From assembly GCA_963931525.1 (NCBI GenBank), contig OZ007023.1, forward strand, positions 2,108,001-2,172,000: DNA of 64,000 bases. The letters run 5' to 3'. Numbering within the stretch: position 1 is the first letter of the stretch; each line of letters opens with the position of its first letter. The position numbers were made by a program, and so were the translations under genes. The stretch is from Fimenecus sp900545625 (GTDB taxonomy: Bacteria > Bacillota > Clostridia > Oscillospirales > Acutalibacteraceae). Under the pieces are notes generated by a model. The model was given only the letters and a program-made list of their open reading frames with translations, ran no database searches and was not told the origin of the DNA. Of this stretch, positions 32,518 to 42,101 are shown piece after piece.

Positions 32518-33803
32518 GCTTTGAACACCCCACTTGTGTCCGCTTTTTCGAGTCTGGAATAGCGTGAGACCGAAAGCACGATCCCCATTTCAAACAGCAG
32601 CATCATCAAGGATGTGCCGCCGTAGCTGAAAAACGGCAGGCTGATGCCTGTATTCGGCAGCGCGTCGGTTACAACGGCAATGTTCAGCGCCGTTTGCAGC
32701 CCCACCTGGAACACAATGCCCATAGAGAGCAGCGCCCCGAAGCGGTCCTTTGCGCGCAAACCGATCACTACGCCGCGCAGCACCAATAAAAGGAACAAAA
32801 GCAAAATGCCCGCCGCGCGGATAAAACCGAGCTCTTCGCAGACGATGGCGAAAATAAAATCGTTTTGCGGCTCGGATACATACAGGTGCTTCTGCTTGGA
32901 ATTGCCGAGCCCTACGCCGAACAGTCCGCCGGAGCCGATGGCATACAGGGAGTTGTTCGTCTGCCAGCGCGCACCGAGCGGCTCATAGTCCTTATCGAGC
33001 CACGCCGTGATGCGCTCGCCCGCGTATTTTTCGAGAATCTCGGGGTTCAGCACAAAGAACACGACTGCGATCACCGCAACAATGCCGATGAGCACGAACC
33101 AATGGCGTTTGACCTCGCCCAAAAACATCATAACAACGCCGATGGCAAGCAGCAAAAGCGTGCCTGACAGGTGATTTTCAAGATAAACAAGCCCCGCGGT
33201 AAATACAATGATAAAAGCGTAAAAGCAAAGCATGACAAAGGATTCGTACACGACGATTTTGCCGTTTGAAAGCCCTTTCACGATCCGGCTGAGCTTTGCA
33301 TTGTTGACCTGCTTGCCGATGATCTTTTTATGATTTTTATCCATGCTCCACGCGCAGAACAGGATGATCGCAAATTTTGCGATCTCCGACGGCTGAAACG
33401 TAAACAGCCCGAGATTGATCCAGCGGTGGAAACCGCGGTCGGCGGGCAGGAACAGCACGATAATGAGCAGCAGCCACGACACGAGCATCACGGGAATCGC
33501 AAACAGCTTAAAGTAATCATACCGCACTTTGGAGACAACGAGCATCGCCGTCACGCCGACGAGCGCAAACACGAGCTGGCGCTTGAAGTAATAGGCGCTG
33601 TCACCGCCCTCATTGTAATAGGCATAGGTGTAGCTTGCCGAAAACAGCATGACAAGGCCGATGGTCAAAACCGTGATGACCAACAGCAGAAACGGAATAT
33701 CCAGTTGCCCGAGCGCAAAGAAATCCCACCGACGTTTCGCTTTCGGCGCATGCTTTGCGCCCGCCGGTGCCGCTTTGCGCCGCCTTGCCGCAGTGTCCGC
33801 CAC
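32514..33803 (-). CDS. ftsW: SEDS peptidoglycan polymerase FtsW
   Basis: 429 residues from GTG at 33803, chosen because GGGAGG lies 8 nt upstream. A basic, Ala/Lys-rich cytoplasmic tail of about 30 residues precedes ten membrane helices. Family marks include HRWINLGLFTFQPSEIAKF, the SEDS segment LENHLSGTLLLLAIG, and the C-terminal LPNTGISLPFFSYGGTSL. It polymerises septal glycan with its cognate class B PBP, presumably FtsI at 37730. The gene sits between mraY and murG; murD, often between them, is missing. Confidence 0.95.
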   Translation of the reverse strand: MADTAARRRKAAPAGAKHAPKAKRRWDFFALGQLDIPFLLLVITVLTIGLVMLFSASYTYAYYNEGGDSAYYFKRQLVFALVGVTAMLVVSKVRYDYFKLFAIPVMLVSWLLLIIVLFLPADRGFHRWINLGLFTFQPSEIAKFAIILFCAWSMDKNHKKIIGKQVNNAKLSRIVKGLSNGKIVVYESFVMLCFYAFIIVFTAGLVYLENHLSGTLLLLAIGVVMMFLGEVKRHWFVLIGIVAVIAVVFFVLNPEILEKYAGERITAWLDKDYEPLGARWQTNNSLYAIGSGGLFGVGLGNSKQKHLYVSEPQNDFIFAIVCEELGFIRAAGILLLFLLLVLRGVVIGLRAKDRFGALLSMGIVFQVGLQTALNIAVVTDALPNTGISLPFFSYGGTSLMMLLFEMGIVLSVSRYSRLEKADTSGVFKA

Positions 33804-33845
33804 TTTGCCGCCTCCCAAATGCAGTAAATAGATTCTATGTTCTGA

Positions 33846-34877
33846 TTATTGCCCGATCACGCCGTAATAAAACAACGCAAGCCCGACTGCGCAGCCTAAA
33901 AGATTGACAAGCGTGAACACGGCCACGATCTTCTTTTCCTTCCAGCCGCACATTTCAAAATGATGGTGGATCGGCGCCATTTTGAAGATCCGCTTGCCGT
34001 GCGTCGCCTTGAAGTAGCCGATCTGCAAGACGTCGGACAAAAATTCCAGCACATACACGACGCCGAAGCAAAGGATGATCAGCGGGCAGTCGACAGCATA
34101 CGCGAGCGCCACCACCATGCCGCCCAAAAACATCGAGCCCGTGTCGCCCATCATCACTTTTGCGGGATAGTGGTTCCAAATGAGATACCCCGCGCACCCG
34201 CCGAACAGTGCACAGGCCAGAATACTTGCGCCGAACATCCCGCGCAAAGCCGCAGCAGCGGCAAAGGCGATCGCCGCCGTAGCCGTGACCGAGCCGCAAA
34301 GGCCGTCGACCCCATCTGTAAAGTTTACGGCATTTACAGTAGCGTATATGACCGCCATACCGAAAAACCAAAAGAAAAAGCCGAGGTCTACGCTGCCGAC
34401 AAACGGGATGTACATATACGTATTGCCCGACATAAACAATGCAGCGAGGTACGCCAGCATCAGCGCAATCTGGGCGACGGATTTTTGGAGAATGGTAAGC
34501 CCTAAGTTGCGTTTTTTAACGACCTTGATGTAATCATCCGCAAAGCCGATCAGCCCAAAGCCCACAGCCATGAGCACGCCTGCGACCAGCTTGACCTTCA
34601 CGCCGTCGGTAACAACGCTGCCGCTTTCAAACAATTTGCCGCCAAGCAAATGATCCGTCACAAGCACGACGATAAAGCTGACCAGCGTGCCGACGATGAA
34701 CAGGATGCCGCCCATGGTGGGCGTGCCCTGCTTGGATTTATGCCATGCGGGGCCGATGTCCAAAATTGTCTGCCCGAATTTGAGCTTCCGCAGCCACGGA
34801 ATGACAACAAAGCCCAGTAAAAATGAAAGCAAAAAGGCGATTGCGACCGCCAGCAGGATAGCTGCGAGTATCTTCAT
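33846..34877 (-). CDS. mraY: Phospho-N-acetylmuramoyl-pentapeptide transferase
   Basis: 343 residues from ATG at 34877, overlapping the murF stop (AAATGA). Ten-helix integral enzyme with KQGTPTMGGILF near the N-terminus, NAVNFTDGVDGLCG (catalytic Asp region), LGGMVVALAY and the cytoplasmic loop MAPIHHHFE. It attaches UDP-MurNAc-pentapeptide to undecaprenyl phosphate, making lipid I. Positioned between murF and ftsW in a tightly packed operon. Confidence 0.97.
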   Translation of the reverse strand: MKILAAILLAVAIAFLLSFLLGFVVIPWLRKLKFGQTILDIGPAWHKSKQGTPTMGGILFIVGTLVSFIVVLVTDHLLGGKLFESGSVVTDGVKVKLVAGVLMAVGFGLIGFADDYIKVVKKRNLGLTILQKSVAQIALMLAYLAALFMSGNTYMYIPFVGSVDLGFFFWFFGMAVIYATVNAVNFTDGVDGLCGSVTATAAIAFAAAAALRGMFGASILACALFGGCAGYLIWNHYPAKVMMGDTGSMFLGGMVVALAYAVDCPLIILCFGVVYVLEFLSDVLQIGYFKATHGKRIFKMAPIHHHFEMCGWKEKKIVAVFTLVNLLGCAVGLALFYYGVIGQ

Positions 34878-36232
34878 TTCTCGTCCCACTCCCCATAGAG
34901 TTTTTGTATAACTTCCTCGAACGCCATGCCGCGGCTTGCCTTGAACAGCACCGCATCCCCCGGACGCAGCGCCGCCGACAACGCGGCAAACAGGTCGTCT
35001 TTATTTGTAAAATATGCGGTCGGCACGGTATGCTCTGCGGCTTTTGCCATAGCTTTTGCCGCCGTGCCGCAGCAGTACAGCGCGTCTATCCCGCTATGCG
35101 CGGCGTATGCGCCCACCTGCCGATGTGCTTCCTCCGAATATGCGCCAAGCTCCAGCATATCACCGAGCACGGCGATATGCCGCGAAGCCCTGATTTGGGC
35201 AAGGACGTTCAGCGCCGCCTTTTGGGAATCGGGGCTTGCATTGTAACAGTCCTCAATGACGGTGATCCCGCTTATCTGCCGGATACGCTGGCGCATGCCC
35301 GCAGGCGTGTATGCGGCGAGCCCTTCGGCGATCTCGGCGGGCGGCACATCGAACAACAGCCCCGCCCCGAACGCCGCAAGCGCATTGTACACCTGGTGAC
35401 GTCCTATAAGCGGGATCTTTACGCTTTGCGCACTATTGTTAAAGCGCACGGTAAAGCGTGTAGCGCCGTTTTCCTCCACGATGTCTTCCGCTCGGATATC
35501 CGCATGCGGTGCATCGATCCCGAAACGTACTACGCGGCAGCGCGAATCTGTAAAGTCTTTTAGCTTGTCGTTGTCGCCGTTCACAAGCAGCGGCGCTCCG
35601 ACGGGCATGCCGTTGATGACTTCGGTCTTTGCCTTTAATATCCCGTCACGCGAGCCGAGAAACTCGATATGCGAAACACCGATATTTGTGATGATCGCCG
35701 CGTCCGGCTTTGCGGCGGCGGTCATTCGCGCGATCTCGCCGAAATGGTTCATGCCCATTTCAATGACGGCGGCCTGTGTTTCCGGCGTGATGCGGAACAG
35801 CGTTTTGGGCATACCGATCTCGTTATTGAGGTTTCCCTCGGTTTTGAGCGTATTATATTTCCGCGCGAGCACGGCATGTGTCATTTCTTTTGTGGTCGTT
35901 TTGCCGACGCTTCCTGTAACGGCGATTAGCTTTACATCCTTGCGGGTGTCCCGATAAAGCCCCGCAATATCCAAAAGCGCCTGCCGGGTGTCTTGGACCA
36001 GCACGCACGGCATATTCGTCCGGGGCTCTTTCTCGCAAACGACTGCTGCTGCACCGTTTTGCATGGCAGCTTCGCAGAAGTCATGCCCGTCAAACCGCTC
36101 GCCGCGTATCGCGACATACAGCGCTCCCGCTTTTGCTTCGCGGCTGTCGATGACAACGCTCGAAAGCCGCACGTCCTTACCGTACAGCCTGCCGCCTGTC
36201 GCCTGTTCGATTTGCCGCAGCGTCAATTCCAT
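34874..36232 (-). CDS. murF: UDP-N-acetylmuramoyl-tripeptide--D-Ala-D-Ala ligase
   Basis: 452 residues. Three Mur-ligase domains: the N-terminal UDP-binding domain (RLSSVVIDSREAKAGALYVA), the central ATPase with P-loop VTGSVGKTTTKEM (105-117) and the MGMNHFGEI segment, and the C-terminal domain with YNASPDSQKAALNVL. It adds D-Ala-D-Ala to the UDP-MurNAc tripeptide. Start is 1 nt after the murE stop (TAAAATGG). It completes the pentapeptide used by MraY. Confidence 0.97.
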   Translation of the reverse strand: MELTLRQIEQATGGRLYGKDVRLSSVVIDSREAKAGALYVAIRGERFDGHDFCEAAMQNGAAAVVCEKEPRTNMPCVLVQDTRQALLDIAGLYRDTRKDVKLIAVTGSVGKTTTKEMTHAVLARKYNTLKTEGNLNNEIGMPKTLFRITPETQAAVIEMGMNHFGEIARMTAAAKPDAAIITNIGVSHIEFLGSRDGILKAKTEVINGMPVGAPLLVNGDNDKLKDFTDSRCRVVRFGIDAPHADIRAEDIVEENGATRFTVRFNNSAQSVKIPLIGRHQVYNALAAFGAGLLFDVPPAEIAEGLAAYTPAGMRQRIRQISGITVIEDCYNASPDSQKAALNVLAQIRASRHIAVLGDMLELGAYSEEAHRQVGAYAAHSGIDALYCCGTAAKAMAKAAEHTVPTAYFTNKDDLFAALSAALRPGDAVLFKASRGMAFEEVIQKLYGEWDEK

Positions 36233-36233
36233 T

Positions 36234-37670
36234 TTATTTCTTCCCTTTCAGGATGTCCGCAACAATCTCACGCTCATCATAGTGGATCTTTCCGGTTTTG
36301 AGGATCTGATAGGTCTCGTGGCCTTTGCCTGCCAGCAGCACTACATCATCCGGTTTTGCAAGGGAAAGTGCGCGGCGGATCGCTTCGGTGCGATCCGTGA
36401 TGACAATGCATTTGGCTTTACAGCCCTGCATGCCCGCTAAAATGTCCTGAATGATCGCATCGGGGTCTTCGGTGCGTGGGTTGTCGGAGGTCACGACCGC
36501 TACGTCCGACAGTTCGCCGACGATCCTGCCCATTTTCGGGCGCTTGGTCTTATCGCGGTCACCGCCGCAGCCGAACACTGTAATGATGCGTTTCGGCGCG
36601 ATCTCTCGCAAAGAAGTGATCACATTTTCCAAGCCGTCCGGCGAATGGGCGTAGTCGATAATGACCGTGTACGGCGTATCGGTGTCCACGACCTCCACGC
36701 GGCCGGGCACCCCGCGCGCTTCGGCAAGCAGCGCGATGACCTGCTCAAAATCAAGCCCCGCTTCCATGGCGCAGATTGCCGCCCCCATGGAATTATAGAC
36801 GGTAAAATGCCCGGGGATCTTCACATGGACGCGTGCAATACGGCCATGCCCGAGCAGCTCATACTGCACCGCGCCCGCCGTGCATTTGACGTTTTTCGCC
36901 GTATAGTCGCTGTCATCGCGATTGACGGAGAAGGTGACCACCTTTACAGGCAGCCCCTCTACCATTTGCATGGCGTGCGGGTCATCGGTGTTGAGAACAG
37001 CCGTATCCGCCATCTCGAACAGACGGCGCTTGGCAGCCAAATAGTTTTCAAACGTCTTGTGATAATCCAAATGATCCTGCGTTAAATTGGTGAACACAGC
37101 CAAATCAAACCGGCAGCCGTCTACGCGGCGCTGGTCGAGCGCTTGGGATGACACCTCCATGACGCAGTGCGTACAGCCCGCCGCTACCATATCTGCAAAC
37201 AGGCGGTGAAGCTCTTTGCAGTCGGGTGTGGTCAGCGCAGCAGGGTAGCTTTGCGTGCCTACCATGTTCTGCACCGTACCGATGAGCCCCGCACGGATCC
37301 CCGCGCGATCCAGAATGCCTTTAAGCAGCATGGTCGTGGTGGTTTTACCGTTGGTGCCTGTCACGCCGATGAGGTGCAGCTTTTCCGCAGGATAACCGTA
37401 AAACGCCGCACAAAGGCGGGCATAGGCGCTGCGCGTATTTTCGACCAGCACTTGATTTTTCGCACCCGTATCGCGTTCTGCGACGATCAGCACGGCGCCG
37501 TTCTCCTCCGCTTGTAAAGCGGCCGAGTGCCCGTCGAAATGCGCCCCGCAAATGCACACGAACACCGTGCCCTTACGCACACGGCGGGAATCGTCCGTGA
37601 CATCCATCGCCTGTGCGTCCGAATAAGTTCCGCGCACATCCATTCTTTCCAAAAGCTTTGAAACCAGCAA
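36234..37670 (-). CDS. murE: UDP-N-acetylmuramoyl-tripeptide synthetase, mDAP-type
   Basis: 478 residues from a TTG start at 37670 with AGGAGG 6 nt upstream. P-loop GVTGTNGKTTTTM at 102-114, the conserved MEVSSQALDQRRV segment near residue 170, and the amino-acid specificity motif DNPRTEDPD in the C-terminal domain. DNPR is the form found in enzymes that add meso-diaminopimelate, so this organism probably has DAP-type peptidoglycan. It is the third ligase step and lies between the PBP gene and murF. Confidence 0.96.
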   Translation of the reverse strand: MLVSKLLERMDVRGTYSDAQAMDVTDDSRRVRKGTVFVCICGAHFDGHSAALQAEENGAVLIVAERDTGAKNQVLVENTRSAYARLCAAFYGYPAEKLHLIGVTGTNGKTTTTMLLKGILDRAGIRAGLIGTVQNMVGTQSYPAALTTPDCKELHRLFADMVAAGCTHCVMEVSSQALDQRRVDGCRFDLAVFTNLTQDHLDYHKTFENYLAAKRRLFEMADTAVLNTDDPHAMQMVEGLPVKVVTFSVNRDDSDYTAKNVKCTAGAVQYELLGHGRIARVHVKIPGHFTVYNSMGAAICAMEAGLDFEQVIALLAEARGVPGRVEVVDTDTPYTVIIDYAHSPDGLENVITSLREIAPKRIITVFGCGGDRDKTKRPKMGRIVGELSDVAVVTSDNPRTEDPDAIIQDILAGMQGCKAKCIVITDRTEAIRRALSLAKPDDVVLLAGKGHETYQILKTGKIHYDEREIVADILKGKK

Positions 37671-37729
37671 TTCTGTTCCTCCTAAAAGACCTTCGTCTTT
37701 GCCGCATCCGTAAAGCTGATTTTCAAAAA

Positions 37730-39946
37730 TCAGCCGTCTTGTACATCCACATTGGATTTGAAATACACCGTGATCACAGAGCCGAGCTCCGCTTCGCTGC
37801 CCGCGTCGAGGCTCTGCTTATAGGAAAGCACCTCGCCAGAATGCGTATTGCCTGCGATGCGGATGTTGAAGCCCGCATTTACGGCAGCGGAATTCGCCTG
37901 TGACATGGTCATGTTGGAAAGGTCGGGAACCGTTCCCGTTTCGCGCGGGGTGTCTGCATCGGTGTAAACCACGATCACACCGCCCGTGCGCATCTGCTGC
38001 CCTGCCGCCGGGATCTGCGAAACCACCGTATCGCCGTCGCCGACAACTCGCAGCTTGAATTTAGACGCCGTACTCTGCGCTTCGCTCACAGTCATATTCA
38101 CAAGCGAGGGCGCAACGGAGGAGATGTTGGAGATCTCATCTTCCTCATACTGCGGTTCTACATTGAGATAGGTCAATATCTTTTCGAGCAGCTCGCCTGC
38201 GATGGGCGCCGCTACCGCGCCGCCGCCGTGTTCGCCGACGGGTTCGTCAATGGCGATCAAAATGGTGATCTGCGGATCATCCGCCGGCGCGAAGCCCGCA
38301 AACGATGCAATGTATGCGCCCTCAATGCCGATCTTTTCACTCGTGCCGGTCTTGCCCGCCACATGGAAGCCCGCCACATAGGCGTTTTTACCTGTACCGA
38401 TGGAAACGACCTGCTCCATCATGTTCGCGACGGTGTCGGCGGTCTTTTCGGAAATGACCTGCCGTTTTACGGTCGGCGTAGTCTTATAGACCACGTTGCC
38501 GTCGCCGTCGAGCTTCGAATCCACCAAATACGGCTGCATGAGCTTGCCGCCGTTGGCGATCGTATTGACCGCCGTGATCATCTGAACGGGGCTGACCTGG
38601 AAGGTCTGGCCGAAGGAACTGGACGAAAGCTCGGTAATCCCCATATCTTCAAGCGCGTGATAGGTCTGCCCGGCGACGGGGGTCGCCTCCGCAGGCAGGT
38701 CGATGCCTGTTTTTTCGGTAAATCCGAACGCTTCGAAATATTTATAGAACGTCTCCTGCCCCAAGCTCTGCCCGATGGTGATGAAGAACGGGTTGCAGGA
38801 GTTCATCAAGCCTTCGGTCAGCGTTTCCGTCCCGTGGCCGCCGCGTTTCCAGCAATGCTGGATGCGGTCGGCTACACGAATCGAGCCCGTGCAGGTATAG
38901 GTGGTGTCGAGATCCACCACGCCCTCTTCGAGTGCAGCGGAAACAACGACCGTCTTAAAAACAGAGCCCGGTTCATAGGTATCGCTGATGGTGCGGTTGC
39001 GCCATTGGGAATACAGCGCGTTGGTGGTCGCCGTAGAACGTTCTGCAGGGTCGGTCATGGCGGCGATCTCTTCCGCCTTTGTCGTATCGGAGATCACGCG
39101 CGGGTTATTCAAATCAAAATCCGGCTGGCTGGTCATCGCGAGGATCGCGCCGGTATCCGTGTCCATGACGATGCCGTAAGCATATTTCGCGCCGGTGTCC
39201 GTGATTGCCTGCTCCAGGCTTTGCTCGAGGTAGTATTGGATGACCTCATCGATCGTCAGCACCAGGCTTTCGCCCGCTTCGGCGTCGTAGGTCGTCTCGT
39301 AGCTGCTGCCCATAGAGCCCTGCCGTGCGTTTTTCGCGGTGATGATCCTGCCCGAAACGCCGGTCAGATCATCGTTATACTGCATCTCCACCCCGGCAAT
39401 GCCCTCGTCGTCGGCATTGGTAAAACCGATGATGGTAGAGGCGAAGGAAGAATACGGATAATACCGTTTGGTGTCGGGATCGATGCCGATGACCTGCGAA
39501 AGCGAAGCGTCCTTATGCTCGGTCATATAAGCTTCCAACGCTTCCTTGACGTCGGTCTCGATCTCGCCCGCGATCTTCTGATACCCGGTCTCGGTCTTGG
39601 AAAGTTTCGAGCGCACATCCTCCTCATCCGCGCCGAGAATGTCCACAAGCCCGCGGACGATGAGTTCGTTTTGCTCGTCGCTTTTCACCTGCGAGGGGTT
39701 CACATACACAAGCCAGGCAGAGGCGCTTTGCGCAAGCACCTTCATGTTGGAATCATAGATCGTACCGCGCTCAGCGGCGATCTGCGTATCGGAAAGCTGG
39801 TTCTGCTCGGCTTTCAGGCGGTATTCATCGCCTTTGATCAAAGCGGCGTATGCCAGCGCGCCGATGCAGTACAAAAAGCCCAAAGAGAGCAGCACCAATG
39901 CAAACGTGGCACGCTGTGCCGTTTGCTTGGACGGTCGTGTTCGCAC
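37730..39946 (-). CDS. ftsI: Class B penicillin-binding protein with PASTA domains (FtsI/SpoVD type)
   Basis: 738 residues from GTG at 39946, chosen for AAAGGAG 8 nt upstream. A short cytoplasmic tail and one membrane helix (FALVLLSLGFLYCIGALAYA) precede the dimerisation domain and the transpeptidase domain: SVFK with the active-site Ser near residue 328, SCN about 55 residues later, and KTGTSEK. Two C-terminal PASTA repeats follow (VAPSLVNMTVSEAQ, and VPDLSNMTMSQANS). It cross-links septal peptidoglycan with FtsW. Whether it is the vegetative FtsI or the sporulation SpoVD cannot be decided; both have this architecture and only one such gene is in the cluster. Confidence 0.93.
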   Translation of the reverse strand: MRTRPSKQTAQRATFALVLLSLGFLYCIGALAYAALIKGDEYRLKAEQNQLSDTQIAAERGTIYDSNMKVLAQSASAWLVYVNPSQVKSDEQNELIVRGLVDILGADEEDVRSKLSKTETGYQKIAGEIETDVKEALEAYMTEHKDASLSQVIGIDPDTKRYYPYSSFASTIIGFTNADDEGIAGVEMQYNDDLTGVSGRIITAKNARQGSMGSSYETTYDAEAGESLVLTIDEVIQYYLEQSLEQAITDTGAKYAYGIVMDTDTGAILAMTSQPDFDLNNPRVISDTTKAEEIAAMTDPAERSTATTNALYSQWRNRTISDTYEPGSVFKTVVVSAALEEGVVDLDTTYTCTGSIRVADRIQHCWKRGGHGTETLTEGLMNSCNPFFITIGQSLGQETFYKYFEAFGFTEKTGIDLPAEATPVAGQTYHALEDMGITELSSSSFGQTFQVSPVQMITAVNTIANGGKLMQPYLVDSKLDGDGNVVYKTTPTVKRQVISEKTADTVANMMEQVVSIGTGKNAYVAGFHVAGKTGTSEKIGIEGAYIASFAGFAPADDPQITILIAIDEPVGEHGGGAVAAPIAGELLEKILTYLNVEPQYEEDEISNISSVAPSLVNMTVSEAQSTASKFKLRVVGDGDTVVSQIPAAGQQMRTGGVIVVYTDADTPRETGTVPDLSNMTMSQANSAAVNAGFNIRIAGNTHSGEVLSYKQSLDAGSEAELGSVITVYFKSNVDVQDG

Positions 39947-40060
39947 GGTACGCACTCCTTTCCTAAGAAAAACATTGTGCAAAAAAATGCACGTAACGGT
40001 TTGATGAACCAAACGAGAGTCAAGGCTGCCTTAGCCTCAACCCTCGTTTTCATACCTATT

Positions 40061-40612
40061 TTATTCCGATTTCAGATATTCCAAAACCCGTTCAACAAAA
40101 GACCCCTCGCTGCTTTCGGACAGGGTCTTGTCGCCGGAGATGACCACTGCATCCTCTCCGGACAGGTCGATATGCTCGATCTGATACCCCTCCGCCTTTG
40201 TCATGCCCAGCACGTCCTGCGCATAAGTCTCGACGCGCTCAAGCGAAAACTCGGAATCCAGCTGCATGTTTAATCGCGTGTATTCATCCTGCGCTTCCTG
40301 CAGCTGCACGGCAGCCGCATCCACTTCGCGGGTGAGCTCGTCCACACGCAGCCTGCCGTACAAAAGCACAGCGAACATGGACAGCAGAAAAACGGATACA
40401 GCCAAGATCTTCGCCGCCTGCCGCGCGCCGATCTTCATTTCCCGCCGCGCTTGGGCGACCGTCTTTTTCTTGCGCTCCACCAGCCGCATCGGCGGCTTCG
40501 GCGACGCTTCGGGCTTCGGCGCGAGCTTGCGCGCCGCGTTTTGATTGTATGCGGGCGCAGACGTTTCAAACCTTGCGAAGTCCGCGTCACTGTATTTTTG
40601 GTATCTCGCCAT
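40061..40612 (-). CDS. ftsL: FtsL-like division protein
   Basis: 183 residues. A basic cytoplasmic region (to about 65, with ERKKKTVAQARREMKIGARQ) is followed by one membrane helix (ILAVSVFLLSMFAVLLYG) and a coiled coil (VDELTREVDAAAVQLQEAQ), then a short tail. This layout and its place between rsmH and the PBP gene are those of FtsL, a bitopic partner of FtsQ/DivIB and FtsB/DivIC. FtsL is poorly conserved in sequence, so the assignment leans on topology and position. Start ATG preceded by GGGAAGG. Confidence 0.88.
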   Translation of the reverse strand: MARYQKYSDADFARFETSAPAYNQNAARKLAPKPEASPKPPMRLVERKKKTVAQARREMKIGARQAAKILAVSVFLLSMFAVLLYGRLRVDELTREVDAAAVQLQEAQDEYTRLNMQLDSEFSLERVETYAQDVLGMTKAEGYQIEHIDLSGEDAVVISGDKTLSESSEGSFVERVLEYLKSE

Positions 40613-40651
40613 GTCTGCCTTCCCTTTCCTGCCGCCCGCGTGTATTCCGCG

Positions 40652-41584
40652 TCAGCCCTCTTGTGTATCCCGCAGTTTGCGCACAGCGCGCAGTCTGGCA
40701 CTTCGCGCACGGGGGTTTTGTTGGATCTCGCTTTCTGCCGGCGCCTTGCCTTTCAAAAGGACCTCCCCGCGCGGTTTTTTGCCGCACACGCAGACGGGGA
40801 ATTCCTTCGGACAGGTGCAGCCTTCGGCAAAGGCGGCAAACCGCCGCTTGACCAATCTGTCCTCTAAAGAATGAAACGTGATGACCGCCAAAACGCCGCC
40901 GACGCGAAGCGAATCGAACATCGCGTCCAGCGCGCCTTCGAGCATGGAAAGCTCGCCGTTGACTTCAATCCGGATCGCCTGGAACGTACGCCGCGCGGGA
41001 TGCGCATCACGCATTGCCTTTTGCGGCAGTGCCTGTTTGATGGCGTCCACGAGGCGGAACGTCGTTTCGATCGGTTTTTCTTCCCGGGTTCGCACAATGC
41101 TGCGCGCAATCAAAGAAGCGTATTTTTCTTCGCCGTATTCCCAAAGCAGCCGTCGCAGCGCCGCTTCGGAATACGTATTCACCACGTCTGCCGCCGAAAG
41201 CCCTGTTTTGCTCATGCGCATATCCAGAGGCGCATCCTTGTGAAAAGAAAAGCCGCGTTCGGGCGTGTCCAACTGGTAAGAGCTCACACCGAGATCGGCA
41301 AGAACGCCGTCCGCCCGCTCGCCGCGCAAAATGTCTGTAATTCGGTCAAACGTGCTGTGCACCACGCGCACACGCACGTCCTTTTCAAAACGGGCTTGCA
41401 GCACGGCGATCGCATCCGGATCGCGGTCAACGGCAATCAGCCTGCCGTGTTCGTTCAGGTGAGACAAAATCGCCGCTGCGTGTCCGCCGCCGCCCGCCGT
41501 ACAATCACAGTACAACCCGTCCGGGCGGATATGCAGCGCGTCGATGGTTTCAGACAACAATACGGGATGATGCACAAAATCCAT
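40652..41584 (-). CDS. rsmH: 16S rRNA (cytosine-1402-N4)-methyltransferase
   Basis: 310 residues. Opens MDFVHHPVLLSETIDAL, with the SAM-binding motif YCDCTAGGGGHAAAILSHL near residue 25, then ILRGERADGVLADLGVSS and the C-terminal NPRARSARLRAVRKL. All are family signatures. It methylates N4 of C1402 in the 16S decoding centre. Second gene of the division cluster, 15 nt after mraZ. Confidence 0.97.
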   Translation of the reverse strand: MDFVHHPVLLSETIDALHIRPDGLYCDCTAGGGGHAAAILSHLNEHGRLIAVDRDPDAIAVLQARFEKDVRVRVVHSTFDRITDILRGERADGVLADLGVSSYQLDTPERGFSFHKDAPLDMRMSKTGLSAADVVNTYSEAALRRLLWEYGEEKYASLIARSIVRTREEKPIETTFRLVDAIKQALPQKAMRDAHPARRTFQAIRIEVNGELSMLEGALDAMFDSLRVGGVLAVITFHSLEDRLVKRRFAAFAEGCTCPKEFPVCVCGKKPRGEVLLKGKAPAESEIQQNPRARSARLRAVRKLRDTQEG

Positions 41585-41599
41585 AGCGCCGCGCTCCCG

Positions 41600-42010
41600 T
41601 TAAAAGCGGATATCCGAATAGGTATCGGCAGATTCGGCAAGCCGCGCAAGCTCTTCGTTGCGCGTAGCGGTATCCCAGATCTCAAGACGTTCGCCCGTAC
41701 CCGCAATGGTCACGGACTTTTTCAGCCCGATACGTTTGCAGAAGTCCGCGCGGATGGTAATGCGCCCCTGCTTGTCCGTTTCCGCCGTGACGGCATTGCC
41801 GAAGATCAGACGCTCATACCCACGGTCGTTTTTGGCAAGCACTTCCCGTGCGACCTCCTCCCAGCGCGCTTCGCTGTATATATACAGGCATTTTTCGCGT
41901 GGGGGCAGGAACAAAATGAAGCTGTCGCCCACCTGTTCCCGGATCTTGACAGGAATGAACAGACGGTTTTTCGCATCCAGTGTATATTCCGCATTGCCTT
42001 GAAACATCAT
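41600..42010 (-). CDS. mraZ: Transcriptional regulator MraZ
   Basis: 136 residues from ATG at 42010 (MMFQGNAEYTLDAKNRLFIP), with GGAGGTGA 8 nt upstream. It has two tandem SpoVT/AbrB-like swapped-hairpin domains: DAKNRLFIPVKIRE near residue 13 and DKQGRITIRADFCKR near 84. MraZ forms a ring that binds repeats ahead of its own operon and controls the division cluster. The promoter and a pair of direct repeats lie just upstream. Confidence 0.95.
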   Translation of the reverse strand: MMFQGNAEYTLDAKNRLFIPVKIREQVGDSFILFLPPREKCLYIYSEARWEEVAREVLAKNDRGYERLIFGNAVTAETDKQGRITIRADFCKRIGLKKSVTIAGTGERLEIWDTATRNEELARLAESADTYSDIRF

Positions 42011-42044
42011 ACCGCCGTTCACCTCCACTTACCTTGCAAAATGG

Positions 42045-42089
42045 TACTTCTATTTCCTCTGAGTGCCTTTCAACTTACTTCTATTTCCT
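42045..42089 (-). repeat. Two direct repeats between the mraZ promoter and start
   Basis: AGGAAATAGAAGTA occurs twice on the minus strand, at 42089-42076 and 42058-42045, with a 31-bp period. They lie in the 5' leader between the -10 box and the mraZ start. Since MraZ binds direct repeats near its own promoter, these are candidate operator sites, though the motif differs from the published TGGGN- and AAGTG-type sites. A role in RNA is equally possible. Confidence 0.5.
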
Positions 42090-42101
42090 ATTAGTACCAC
42101 C

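Noticed and set aside
38228..40273. 681-codon plus-strand open frame opposite the PBP gene
   Set aside because: Antisense to a complete class B PBP with all catalytic motifs; composition and lack of a ribosome binding site mark it as a shadow.
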